64,000 nt of DNA from Larus michahellis. Its lineage: Eukaryota > Chordata > Aves > Charadriiformes > Laridae. The DNA is taken from positions 957,001 to 1,021,000 of the forward strand of contig NC_133911.1 of assembly GCF_964199755.1 (NCBI RefSeq). The letters are read 5' to 3'. The number at the start of each line of letters is the position of its first letter. Position 1 is the stretch's first letter. The notes under the pieces were generated by a model. It was given only the letters and a program-made list of their open reading frames with translations. It was not told the origin of the DNA and did not search any database. The translations under genes and the position numbers were made by a program. Below are positions 12,053 through 21,954 of the stretch, one piece after another.

Positions 12053-13191
12053 CTGCTGGAGCACAGAAGGATGTCAAGGGGCTTGCCTTGGGCGGTGGGA
12101 GGGCACTCTGTGTTGCTCTGGAGGACAATGACTAGAAGCACTTTTGGGTAATACCATCAGGGAGGGAAAACATCCTGCTGCAGAGCCAAAGCCATTCTCA
12201 CCCCACTCTTAAATTACCAGTTTACAAGTGCCCAGAGCTTCAGTCACATGAACATTTGGGGACGGGTTAGCCTGTTCCAGAGGTCTGATGTCCAGCCTGG
12301 CCATGATGCTGCCGCAGGCATGTGCTGCAGGTCCTTAGGGCCACACCTGCAGGGTAAAACCCTTCCCCAAGCCAGAGCAGTTTCATGATCTGCAAGGGGA
12401 CAACTCTTGCTTTCCACCAGCATATCTGAGGGGCAGCTTTAGTCCTTGTAGATGGCAATGAAATCCCCAAGCCTGCTCTCCTAACCACTGTGGGGTCCTG
12501 TTGTGTCCTGCCACATGCTTGCTTCATCCCAGAAGCATTTCTGTATGTAACCAGCCCTACTGGGATAGTCATCTGGGCTTCCAGTCCCCGGGGTCCCATC
12601 TTCCATCTGCCCTCCCTGCATCCCACAGCTCAGCTCCTTCCTCCAGCTCTTGGTGCAGGTGCATGTGTGGTAAGCACTGGGCATTTGGGGGCTGTATCTG
12701 GACATCACATCACCCCACCCATGCTCTCTGGCCCCAGGTGAACTCTCCCAGCACTGAAACTCTAGTCAGCAGGAAAAGGAATCAGTAAGTTGGGTACCTC
12801 TTCTGCAGAAGCTCTGATCTGGATGCAGCAGGCACAAGGATCAATCCATGGGCTCGCAGCCAGGGCCCAGGCAGACGACAAGAGCATCTCAGGGCAGGAG
12901 AACACCCCCAGGGCACCTTTCAGACTGATGCCGAGTCCCTGATCACCCCTGTGGACCTTTGCCATCTCCCTTTGCCATCTCCCATTTCCCCCAGGTGGAG
13001 CAGAAGGGCTCGGGGTCCCATCGGGGATCTCCACCACCCCCAGCTCAGTAGCCCCCTTCCTCTTCTGCCCCAAGCCACAGCGAAGTGCCAGTGATGCAGG
13101 GGGTGGCTGTCACCCTGGTGCTGCTGGGTTCCCCGTGTGCTCCTACCTGCAGCGGAGAGCTGGGGCTTAGCCTTGCCAACATCTTGCTTAC

Positions 13192-13297
13192 CTTGAACCC
13201 CTTGTTGCACGGATGGAGAGGTGGACCGGGACACACCAGCGTCCTGCTTGGAAATGACTGTGAGGAGAAGCAGAAGTTTGCTGCAAGGGTTATTGTG
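13192..13297 (-). other. C1QB: Predicted 5' non-coding exon of C1QB
   Basis: A donor (TTCAAG/GTAAGC) at 13192 would splice over about 1.1 kb to the acceptor just before the C1QB start codon. A TATA-like GATAAAAAA lies about 30 bp upstream of a suggested start near 13297. Another donor-like GTAGGA at 13141-13150 is a possible alternative. This is predicted by analogy with mammalian C1QB, which also begins with a non-coding exon. Confidence 0.45.
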
Positions 13298-13315
13298 AAA
13301 GGATTTGGGCCACAT

Positions 13316-13367
13316 CCCTTTTTTATCTTTAGCTCCTACCCTTTCTTCAGTGTCACTTTCATATCCG
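13316..13367 (-). promoter_or_regulatory. Candidate C1QB core promoter (TATA-like plus IRF-like site)
   Basis: On the minus strand GATAAAAAAGGG (13316-13328) follows ATGAAAGTGACACTGAAG (about 13345-13362). The latter has two GAAA-like half sites but not exact ISRE spacing. The spacing to the predicted non-coding exon suits a TATA-type promoter. Confidence 0.4.
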
Positions 13368-14360
13368 CCGTGCGCGGATGTCAGCTCAGCAGGACATGCT
13401 GTCCCCAGATGGCACCCTGGGGCCCCTCAGGTGTACAGCTCTGGTCCCAGGGCACAGAGTGATGTTCGCTCTGCCCTGCAGGGTCTCTGGGTCCTGCTCA
13501 GGTGTGCTTACTATGGGGAACACTGCCGTGAGCTCCAGACAAGTTTAGGGTAACCCCTTAGGACTGTAGACGTGTCCATGCACTTAGCATCCCTCAGGTT
13601 TCTCTGCACATACCCAGCTCTGCTGGGAAGTACTGGCCACCCCAGAGGATGCTACAGGGTCTCAGCATCCATCACCTTGAATCTGTCCCCCAGGCTCTCC
13701 TAAATGTTGTGGATGGGAAGTGATTTCACCCTGCGGTAAAAGCATTTCCAGTCCTGATTTCTGCTGATGCCTTGTGGAGGTGAAGCACAGGACGTTCACG
13801 GGAGATGACCTCCTTTTCCACTGTACAGAGTGTGCCACCAGGAAGAATCTCCATTGGGTTTTGGTGGGCTCTGAGCCCATGAGCTCCTTTGGTCTGTCTC
13901 AGGGAAGCCAGTGCCTCCCCTGCCCTGTCCCTGGTGAGGCTGGGACCCTGCGGATGTCCCAGCAACTGGAGGCATGGTAATGAGGTTCACTGCATGATCT
14001 GTGGCCTTCTGCAACTGAATTGCATCCACTTGGAGGAGAAGGGCAGTAGCAGGGCCCCTGCCTGGAGTAATGCCCTCGGTGGGGGCTGTGTGCATGGGCA
14101 TAGGAACCGTCCCCTTCCTTCGGTCAGTGGAGCTGGGGGTCCCACCCTGCCCAGTAAAGCCAGGGTTGTGAGTAGTGCGTAATGCCCAGTGATGCTGAGC
14201 ATGGCCGAGCCAGAGAGGGCTTGGGGACAGTCTGATGCCACGCAGATGTCCAGATGTCATGCACACACACACACACTCACGTGCATACCACATCCATCTG
14301 GCCACACGTGGTGTCTACCTGAAGAAAGGTAAGTAGTGGAGGAAAAAAGACGCTGGGCCA
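13368..14360. other. C1QB-C1QC intergenic interval
   Basis: Just under 1 kb lies between the candidate C1QB promoter and the C1QC poly(A) region. It holds an (AC)n run at 14262-14276 and nothing else I can name. Confidence 0.5.
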
Positions 14361-14377
14361 GGAGCACTGGGGAAGGA

Positions 14378-14383
14378 TTTATT
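14378..14383 (-). terminator. C1QC: C1QC poly(A) signal AATAAA
   Basis: AATAAA on the minus strand lies about 430 bases after the C1QC stop, giving a 3' UTR of similar length to that of C1QA. Confidence 0.65.
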
Positions 14384-14809
14384 GAGATTTTCCACAGAGG
14401 GGTCACAGCAAAAGGGCTGTTGCAAGCCTGCTCCAGGACACCTGGCTGTCCCTGGTGCAACCCAGGTGGGAAGGGGAGAGACGCAGAGAGACCTTTGGCT
14501 CTGTCAGCAGAAGGTAATGTGGGGTTATCAGAGTGGACGCACGTGGCAGTGCCAGCAGGACCCCGGGGGCTTGGCACGGTCACTGTGGGTGCAGGTGCAT
14601 CCAGATGTGCCTGTTCCCCTTGTTCAGCAAGTACCTGCCCTCAGCCCCCAGGCCAGCGGTGTGCAGCTGGAGGCTAGGGCTGAACCCCTTGCTGGGGCTT
14701 CCCACCCAGCAGAGGAAACCTGGAGCATCAGCAACAGGGGGCAGTAAGCAGCAGCATTTGCAGGGCAGGGTGATGAGGTCGGCGTGCTGGGGTGGACTCT
14801 GGTGGTCCT

Positions 14810-15777
14810 CTAGTCTGGGAAGAGCAGGAAGCCCGAGAAGATGCTGTCAGAGTTGCCGATGCCCACCATGCCATTGTAGTCATTCACCGCCAGCCAGACC
14901 TGGTTCCCAGCACCCAGGCGGAGGAGGATTCCACCAGAGCTGACCTGCATGGTGTTGGTCTTATGGTCGCAGAAGCTGGCCATCTTGATCTCATTCTTGT
15001 ACAGGATGACGCAGAGGTTGGCTGTCTGCGAGCTATGGAAGACAAAGTAGTAGAGGCCGGGGATCTTGCAGGTGAACTTGCCTGTGGTGGTGTTGTAGTC
15101 GTGATTGGTGTTGGTGATGACGTGGTTGAACACCAGGGGGACATTCTTCAAGGGGTGCTCGCTGGTCTGTCTCGTCACTGAAAATGCTGACTGGTGCTTC
15201 TGCTTGTAGCTGCCTGGCATTCCCGGCTCTCCAGCCATACCCATCATCCCAGGGTCTCCAGGAGGACCAGGGGGACCGATGGGGCCAGTCTTGCCTGGCA
15301 AGCCAGGGCTGCCCGGTTCCCCTTTCATGCCCTTGGGCCCTCGTGATGCAGGAGTGGCCGGGAGGCCTGTGGGGCAGTGGGGAGTGAAAGAGGGTGTCAA
15401 TGGCAGAATGTGGGAGAGGTTCCTCCAGCCCCTTCCCTTGGGCAGGAGAGGGTTGTTGCCTCTCTCCAGCCTCCTCTACTCTTGCCCTGTCCACAGAGGA
15501 TGCTTTCCATGGCCTGCAAACCAAGGCAGACCATCCATGGAGGACTCAGTGGCTCCCCTTCAACAGTCTGCGTGGTTCCCCTCCTCGCTCACTCACCTGG
15601 CTCGCCTTTGGCTCCCTTCAGCCCATCCCGGCCATCCCTGCCTGGTACACCTGGCATGCCTGGCAGGCCTGGAATCCCATAGCAGCTGGGAGGGGCATCT
15701 TCGGTGAGAGCAGACCCCAGATTCATGAGTAGGAGGGCGAGAGCCAGATGGAACTGCTCCCCGAAGCTCTGACCCAT
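14810..15777 (-). CDS. C1QC: Complement C1q subcomponent C chain (two coding exons)
   Basis: Coding exons are 15777-15597 and 15366-14810 with a phase-1 intron (donor CCAG/GTGAGT, acceptor CCCCACAG/GCC). The product is 245 residues, the same length as human C1QC. Residues 1-28 resemble a signal peptide. Cys32 fits the C-C interchain disulphide. Gly-X-Y runs 34-63 and 70-114, interrupted by ATP-ASR at 64-69. The gC1q head spans about 115-245, with PGLYYFVFH, cysteines 160, 179 and 193, [12 protein letters not shown], and a C-terminal [15 protein letters not shown] and VWLAVNDY identify chain C. Lys86 matches human LysC58, a C1r/C1s contact. Asn152-Thr-Thr is an N-glycosylation sequon not present in human chain C. 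An upstream in-frame ATG at 15795 would lie partly in the intron, because an acceptor falls between it and the chosen start. The gene lies between C1QA and C1QB on the same strand. Confidence 0.96.
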
Positions 15778-16441
15778 TTTGGTGCTCTGGAGCATGGAAA
15801 GGGAAAGAAAGTGATGGGGTAAGGGCCCATCTCAGGCTGGCTTCCAGGCTGTGGGGCAAAGGGGATGCTGTGCGATGAGGTTGACTGCAGCAGGATCATG
15901 CATCTGTGTTGGCTGTGCCCTCGGTGTGTCCCCCCCATACCAATTAGAGGTGGAGATGGACCCTGGGCTCATCACCACCCCCAGAGCAGCCCCTGATGGC
16001 ACAAGGCAGGTTGGACGTTCAGTCTAGATGGAGCCATGAGGTTTTGAGGTACCCATGGCCAGCGCCAAGCTCTCCCGGTCCAGTGTCCCAAACTCCCTGC
16101 AGATGCATATGCCACTGCAGACCATTGCACCATGCGGCACTGAGGCTGGAGCTCCCTAGACCCAGCTGATCTCACCCCTCCTCCAGCGACAGCCTGACTT
16201 TCCCGGCTCTGCCCATCAGGATCAAGGCTGAGGATCTCCCAGGACAGTGCCTGGCCCAGGGGATTTGGCCTTTCCCCAGCAGGAACAAGTGTGCATCCCC
16301 CCCAGGACATGTGAGCAGCCTGGCAGCGCTTGTCATTCCTTCTCTGCCTCCTCTCACATAGCCCAGCACTGTGCCATGCTGCCGGACCCCCAGTCCCCAC
16401 ACAGACCACCCCAAAGATATGGACCCTGCAGCACCTCTTAC

Positions 16442-16545
16442 CTCTGGTGAGGGGAGCAGGGCACGGGATCCTGCGCTGCTGAGCCCTCTGGCTGTTTTGG
16501 GCACTGCCTGCCGGCACAGCGCAGCGTGGATGACTCTCCGTGACA
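16442..16545 (-). other. C1QC: Predicted 5' non-coding exon of C1QC
   Basis: A strong donor (CCAGAG/GTAAGAGG) at 16442 pairs with the acceptor (CATGCTCCAG) nine bases before the C1QC start codon, giving a 655-bp intron at 15787-16441. The length and layout match the C1QA prediction. The transcription start is unknown, so the upper limit is approximate. Confidence 0.45.
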
Positions 16546-16552
16546 CCCTCCT

Positions 16553-16561
16553 GGAGGAAGT
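16553..16561 (+). promoter_or_regulatory. PU.1-type ETS site in proposed C1QC promoter
   Basis: GGAGGAAGT matches the PU.1 core and lies about 110 bp upstream of the predicted exon-1 donor of C1QC. On the minus strand, GAGGAAAC near 16650 and GATGTGAAAC near 16622 are further ETS/IRF-like words. This is a motif match only. Confidence 0.35.
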
Positions 16562-17740
16562 CGCGGAGTTAGGAAAGGGCCCTTGGGGATCCAGAACCCC
16601 CAGCTGGCCCCCAGCCGAGTTTCACATCCTCCTGCCTGATTGTTTCCTCTGAGCAAGCACTTTCCTGGCTGTCCAGCGAGAACCGTACTTTTGCCACTGC
16701 AGCAGCAGGGGCTGTAAGGACAGAGGTGGGATGACCCTGTGCCAAGAGATGTGTCACAAACCCTCCAACCACCACTAGGGGACTAGCTCTCCACAGATCA
16801 GTGGCTTTCCACCATCCTTAACTCGTTTCTTAGAAGAAGGATGGGGAGCAGAGTCCCACGCCAGCTCCATGGAGCCAGAGCTGCCTGTTCAATGAAGGGC
16901 TGGCGCAAGGTCATCGCCTGGCTCTGATGGGAGATGCTGCAGCCCAAGAAATGAGGCTGAAGGATGCTTCTCCTTGAGGGTTTCTGACCTGCAGGTTGGC
17001 TGCCCTCTCTGCACCTTGTCCTGTGTTCCACCAGCTCTGTTGGGTGCCGGATTCACTGGGGCCCTGGCATCCCTGGTCAGGGTGTTCCTCCTTGCAGGTG
17101 ATCTGACCTGCTCCTCACTGCTCTAGGAATGGAAACATTTGACTGCTCAGCATGTGTGGAGCAACTCCTCCAAGCAGCAGTACCAGGGTAGGACACCGAC
17201 ATGGCTTCCCTGATGCTTTCTGGCTGCCTGATACCTGCCTAGCCCGCCCTACCTCCCACTAGTCTCACCCCAAGCCAAAGAGAGAAGAACATCACCCCAC
17301 GACCCCACCACCATCACCCCACAACCCCATCAGCCACCCTGATGTCCCTGCCCCTCCTTGCTGAAAGGCTGGAGGACCGCAGCTGCCTTTCCCCTTCCTG
17401 GGAGAGTTTGGGTACCAAAAGAGGACTATGTGGATGAGGTGCATGGTCTGCTGCCTGTACTTGTACTTAGCCTTGTACAGGACAGCTAGCTGGGACTCAT
17501 CAGAGAAAGGACACACATAGGCTGGTCCCAGAGATTTCCTGTTCCTCCCTGTAAGTGGCAGCTCTGCTTGGACACTCAGTTCCCTCCTGTCCTTCTGCTT
17601 TTGCAGTTGGGGTCTGTGCTTGGCCAGGGGCAAGCTGGGATCACTTCTCTCCCTGGGCAGCTTGGGAAGGGACCCAGGACATTGACGGTTTGCGGAAGAC
17701 GCATGAATATGAAAGAAAACCCAAGTGGCTGTCATGAAAG
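16562..17740. other. C1QC-C1QA intergenic interval, probable C1QC upstream regulatory DNA
   Basis: Between the candidate C1QC promoter and the C1QA poly(A) signal I see no open frame worth calling and no repeat. ETS-like GGAAA words occur at 16640-16680. Confidence 0.4.
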
Positions 17741-17745
17741 AAGGG

Positions 17746-17751
17746 TTTATT
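17746..17751 (-). terminator. C1QA: C1QA poly(A) signal AATAAA
   Basis: AATAAA reads on the minus strand about 420 bases after the C1QA stop codon. No earlier AATAAA was seen between the two, so the 3' UTR is probably about 0.4 kb. Confidence 0.65.
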
Positions 17752-18167
17752 TATACTGATGGGAAGGACGTGAGAGGCAGTGGTGGCCCAGTGCCAGAAA
17801 GGCGTTTGCAATGGTTAGTGCAGCAGAAGCAGTGGCACACAGTGATTTCCCACTCAGGAGCAAAGAGCCAGAGCTGGTGAATGGCCCCAGTGGCAACTGG
17901 CCCCCTGCAGTGTGGGGTCTGAATGCCCGGGAGGAGACAGGGCTGCTGGGGCTGGGAGTCCTCTGCCTCCAGGATGGAGCAGGCAGGCGCAGCGCCTGGC
18001 CACTTTGTGACACTGGTGGAAGCACAGGATCCAGCTGGTGGCTCAATCCGGGGCTGTCCCTGTGTGCTGCCAACATAAGACCACCCCATGCACTCGCAGG
18101 GTGAAAACACATGCAGACACGCACACCGCAACGCTCTGGTGCTAAGCAGGTCTGGACTGGTGGCCCG

Positions 18168-19036
18168 TCAGCCCGACTGCGGGAAGACCATGAAGCCGCT
18201 GAAGACGCTGTCTGCCTCTGAGCCGCTGTAAATCATGCTGCCCCTGGCAGGGTCGGTGCTCACAGAGACCTGGTCGCCCACGGCCAGGCTGAGCACAGTG
18301 CTGCCCGAGTTCACTTGCAGGAGTTCGCGGCTGTTGTAGTCGCAGAAGCTGACCACATTCTCCCTGTTCTTGGTGATGCTCAGGCAGAGGTCACCGCTGG
18401 ACACCACTTGGTAGGCGAAGTAGTAGAGCCCGGGGACACGGCAGGTGAACTCCCCAGTCTGGGGGCTATAGGAGTTCTCCTGGTTGGTGATGATGTTGTC
18501 AAACACCACAGTCCTGCCCATGGACGGTGGGGACTTCCGCGAGGCAGAGAAGGCAGGACGCGGCTGCTCCAGGATATTGCCAGCTTTCCCCTTGTCACCC
18601 TTCGGCCCTGGCTTGCCTGGGAGCCCAGGGGGACCATGCAGGCCATGGTAGCCCCGGTTCCCTGGGATGCCAGGAAGACCCGGCTCACCTGCATCCCCTT
18701 TGGGTCCCCGGATGCCTGTCCTCTGTGTTGATTTCCCTGGGGAGAAGTGGTGAGAAGGAGCAGTTCACGCACATCTATCATCTCCTGAGCTGCTCCCGCA
18801 GCCTGTGATGCTCCTACCAAGAAGCCTGAGGCTCCCAGGCCACCCACACCGCACATCGCTGGCTCCCCCTTACCTGGCTCTCCCACGTCACCCTTCTGCC
18901 CTGGCCTCCCATCAAGGCCAGGGACTCCTGGGAAGCCATCCTTGCCGGCTGGTGCCCAACACAATCCATCCTCAGACAGGACCATGCCCAGCACTGCAGC
19001 CAAGGTGCTGGTCACCAGCCAAAGCCCAATTTGCAT
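18168..19036 (-). CDS. C1QA: Complement C1q subcomponent A chain (two coding exons)
   Basis: Coding exons are 19036-18874 and 18736-18168, joined by a phase-1 intron (donor CCAG/GTAAGG, acceptor CCCCAG/GGAAA) that splits a Gly codon. The product is 243 residues (human about 245). Residues 1-21 are a hydrophobic signal peptide. Cys26 is the interchain cysteine that pairs with chain B. Gly-X-Y repeats run from 31 to 109, broken at 58-61 (TQRT). The gC1q head spans about 110-243, with PGLYYF at 157-161, cysteines 153, 172 and 186, and the C-terminal block FSGFMVFP. The FDNIITNQE and GSEADSVFSGF segments identify chain A rather than B or C. The start is the only ATG behind a splice acceptor, nine bases upstream. 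The secreted chain forms C1q with B and C and starts the classical complement pathway. Oddities: the lysine equivalent to human LysA59 is Asn81, the human N-glycosylation sequon is absent, and Gly36 (mature numbering) is Thr. It is first in transcription order of the cluster. Confidence 0.96.
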
Positions 19037-19841
19037 CCTGCCTCCCTGCAAGCACAGGGGTGGGGGAATTGGGGACGGAGGCAAACACACATCAAACACA
19101 CAAATGCACCTTGGACACAGACACGCAAGTGCTCTCATCAGATGCGTGCACAGATCTACCATGCCACCCGTGTGTTGTCCGATACAGATAGCCGGACACC
19201 ATATGCAATGGTGAAAATAACTTCATGGAAGGATTTTGAGGCTGTTTCCTTGTGTGATCTGAAATCACTGACGTTACTGAAAATCTCTGACACGTGCCCA
19301 TGGCAGGGCTGGGGGATTGGAAAGCCCAGGATGTGGAGCATGGCATAAACCCTTTGGTGCATGCCCTGGGGATGTGTGGTTGCACATCAGATGCATGCAG
19401 AGGATGCTTCTTCCAGTGTGGAGGGAGCAAGCACCAACGTATGGAGCAGTTGTCCCATGGGATGGAAAGCACAAATAAGGAAGGGGTGCAAGGAGATACA
19501 ACAGAGGAGGAATAAACAGGAAAGGGATAAATAGGCAAAAGGGATCCAGATCTCCATCACGCAGAGCTGAGAGCGAGGAGGGATGTCCTGAGCACACAGA
19601 CCTATCCCAAAACCTGGGGTGCTCAGCCCGGGACAAGCCTGTGGGATCCAGTGATGTCCGCAACCACATGGAGCAAGGACAAGTTCCTGTAGCTCCCTCC
19701 CTCCCCCGCATCATCTTCTCCCTCTTTTCCTACTTTAAACCCTTGTGGAGGGGGGAAGTAAAATAGGGGGGGGGGACACGGAGCAAGGACTGCAGAGCAG
19801 TGACAGAGGAGACGTGTCCCCAGCTATTTGGGGTGACTTAC

Positions 19842-19960
19842 CTCCTTGCTAGGGGTGAAGACAGACCAGTCTGAGCAGCAGTACCGTTTGCTGGAAGCCC
19901 TTCCTTGGGAGCAGGGAGGAAGAGGATTGGGGTGGGGGGAGGATTACGGGATGTACTGGC
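19842..19960 (-). other. C1QA: Predicted 5' non-coding exon of C1QA
   Basis: A consensus donor (AAGGAG/GTAAGT) ends a possible exon at 19842. A good acceptor (CTGTGCTTGCAG) lies nine bases before the C1QA start codon, giving a 796-bp intron at 19046-19841. Mammalian C1q genes have a first non-coding exon of this kind. The 5' end is not visible in the sequence and the upper coordinate is a guess. There is no clear TATA box. Confidence 0.5.
19916..19925 (+). promoter_or_regulatory. PU.1-type ETS site in proposed C1QA promoter
   Basis: GAGGAAGAGG carries the PU.1 core GAGGAA. It lies about 75 bp upstream of the proposed exon-1 donor and about 75 bp downstream of the ISRE. A short core alone is weak evidence; the pairing with an exact ISRE raises confidence. 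Confidence 0.4.
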
Positions 19961-19999
19961 ATGCCCAGTGGTTTGCCTGGTTGGGAAAGAGAAGTGCCA

Positions 20000-20013
20000 A
20001 GTTTCGCTTTCTC
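20000..20013 (-). promoter_or_regulatory. Interferon-stimulated response element upstream of C1QA
   Basis: Read on the minus strand, the site GAGAAAGCGAAACT fits the ISRE/IRF consensus (GAAANNGAAACT plus its 5' purine) exactly. It lies about 160 bp upstream of the proposed exon-1 donor, in the transcribed orientation. C1q genes are known to be expressed in macrophages and to respond to interferon-gamma and IRF factors in mammals, so the location is sensible. Use of the site in this species is inferred. Confidence 0.6.
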
Positions 20014-21200
20014 TGCATGAGCTAGAAACTTGTTCCCCTTTCTGCGTTTGACCCTGGCTGTGCTGGTCACCGTCAGGGAACAGCTTGGTCAGCACAAGTG
20101 CAGCCCCGCAGGGCTCCCAGCCTGGCCAGCAGCACAGTCCCTGCAGCAGGGACCGGCGGTGACGGGGCACAAAGCAACACAAAGGTGGAGGGTGCCCAAA
20201 GGCATGCCACAGCTCTGTCACTGCAGCAAGGGGACAGGCGATGAGAGCACTAGGTGGCATGGCCATCCCAGGGATGCTGGGATCACCCTTGATGGCTCCC
20301 AGTCCAGGTGATGGGCAGAGCATGGCTGTCACTGGTACCCGGCCTTGTCGTTGCTGCTGCTGGGGACTGACCCCTCCAGATGCCCACCTTGGCACCGCAC
20401 CCTGACGGAGCAGGGCTTCGGCGAACGGACTGTGAGTGACTGTGTGGCTCAGCAGGGCCTCGAGCATCCCTGATGAGATACCTCCTTCCCGCCGCCCTCA
20501 CCTCAGTAGTTTGGGGACCCTGTCTCTGCAGCAGAGCAGGAGGAGATGGGGGTCTCTGGCACCCAGGTTGCTCCTGGTCCCCTTTGAGTGGCTGTGCCTT
20601 GCAGCAGCCAGATTTGAGCAACCCCAGGAACTGTGTGTGGCCTGAGCCAGACCTGCAAAATTAAAAAGCCAATGCCTCACACCACCGAGTCTAGGGAAGG
20701 TGCTGAGGGAAGTCCATTCAGCTGTGTCACAAAACGGCCCAAAACGCCACTGGTATCCAAGTCCCACTGCAGCAGGGAGCAGAGGGATGAGACGTGCCAC
20801 AGTGACCCCAGCAGGTGGATGTCCTTGGGATCGCAGAAACCAGCCAGGTCCCACCGTGGGGGACGCAGTGGGCAGATAGGAGGGACCTGGAGCTTCTTTT
20901 CAGTCCTGTGGCAGCTGCACTGACCTTCATGAGAAAGCGGTGTTGGGGTTCCCAAAGCACTGCGGCAGCTGGAGCTCAGGGGAGGAAGTCCAAGGAAAGA
21001 GGACAGCGTGCAGGTCTGGGATCAGGGTGGTCCCAAAGCCAAGGGGGGCTGGCAAACCCTCCGTTCCCCCTGGCTGTCACCTCTGGCGGTCTCATGGAAG
21101 GTGTTGCACTGTTTCCAAAGCAGCTGAAAAAGGGAAAGACTAGTGTGGGACCAAAAATCAGCCCCAGAGACCCTTGCCGGACAAAACTTCGCTCATCAGT
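20014..21200. other. C1QA upstream DNA, no recognisable gene
   Basis: GC-rich unique sequence with no repeat identified. Open frames overlap on both strands and have no recognisable domains. Confidence 0.45.
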
Positions 21201-21204
21201 GCAT

Positions 21205-21425
21205 CTCCATTAATAATTACCTTTGGGAATCTGTCACTGAGCTGGTCTTTAATTCATTGAATATATGCCCTCTTAATGCAATATAATACACGTTTTTAAT
21301 CAAAATGTCACTCCGTAAAAAATCAGATGCCCAGAAGAAATGCAATTTTATTTTATCAGCAGAGTTCCCCTATCAACCAGACCTGTAATTGTGTCAAGAA
21401 AAGATGACAGGTGATTTTGAAAAGA
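21205..21425. promoter_or_regulatory. AT-rich candidate conserved element
   Basis: Base composition drops sharply from the GC-rich flanks, with TTAATAATTACC, TTTAATTCATTGAATATA, GTTTTTAATCAAAATG and GATGACAGGTGATTTT (a TGACAG Meis-type word near 21405). Homeodomain-type words cluster as in many vertebrate developmental enhancers. Conservation is untested. Confidence 0.3.
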
Positions 21426-21954
21426 CTTACCTTCCACAAAACAGTGGAAGGTGTTTCTGGACAGTAATTGTATTTCTGCCCTATTGCCCTTTGTTAACAC
21501 ACAGCCAAAACGAGACCACTCCATCATTTCATACGGGATTGATCGATGGCTGTGTCCTGGTGCTCCTATGTCCTTTGTCCCTGACTGTCCCCTTAACCCC
21601 ATTTAAATGCTGAATTACAGGGGGCTGGGTACGAGTTTCCAGCATCTCCTGGAAGCTGGTGTTGGTCCAGGTGGCACCTCCTCCAAGTCCCTGAGACTCC
21701 TGAGCAGTGCTTAAGCCCCACTCGCTTGGCTTTCAGTGTTGCTGCGTTCAAGCTAAGCCACCTTCTCCCATCCTCTGAGCATCATTCTCCTCCTGATCTG
21801 CAGCTGGGACATCCTCAGCTCCAGGGGGTGGCAGGCTGTGGGGAGCCGTGGGTGAGCATTGCACGGTGCCACCTCGGAGCCTTCTGCAGACCGTTATCTG
21901 CCAGCACAAAAATACCTCCACCCTGACCCTCTCCTACTTCCCCTTCCCATCAGT

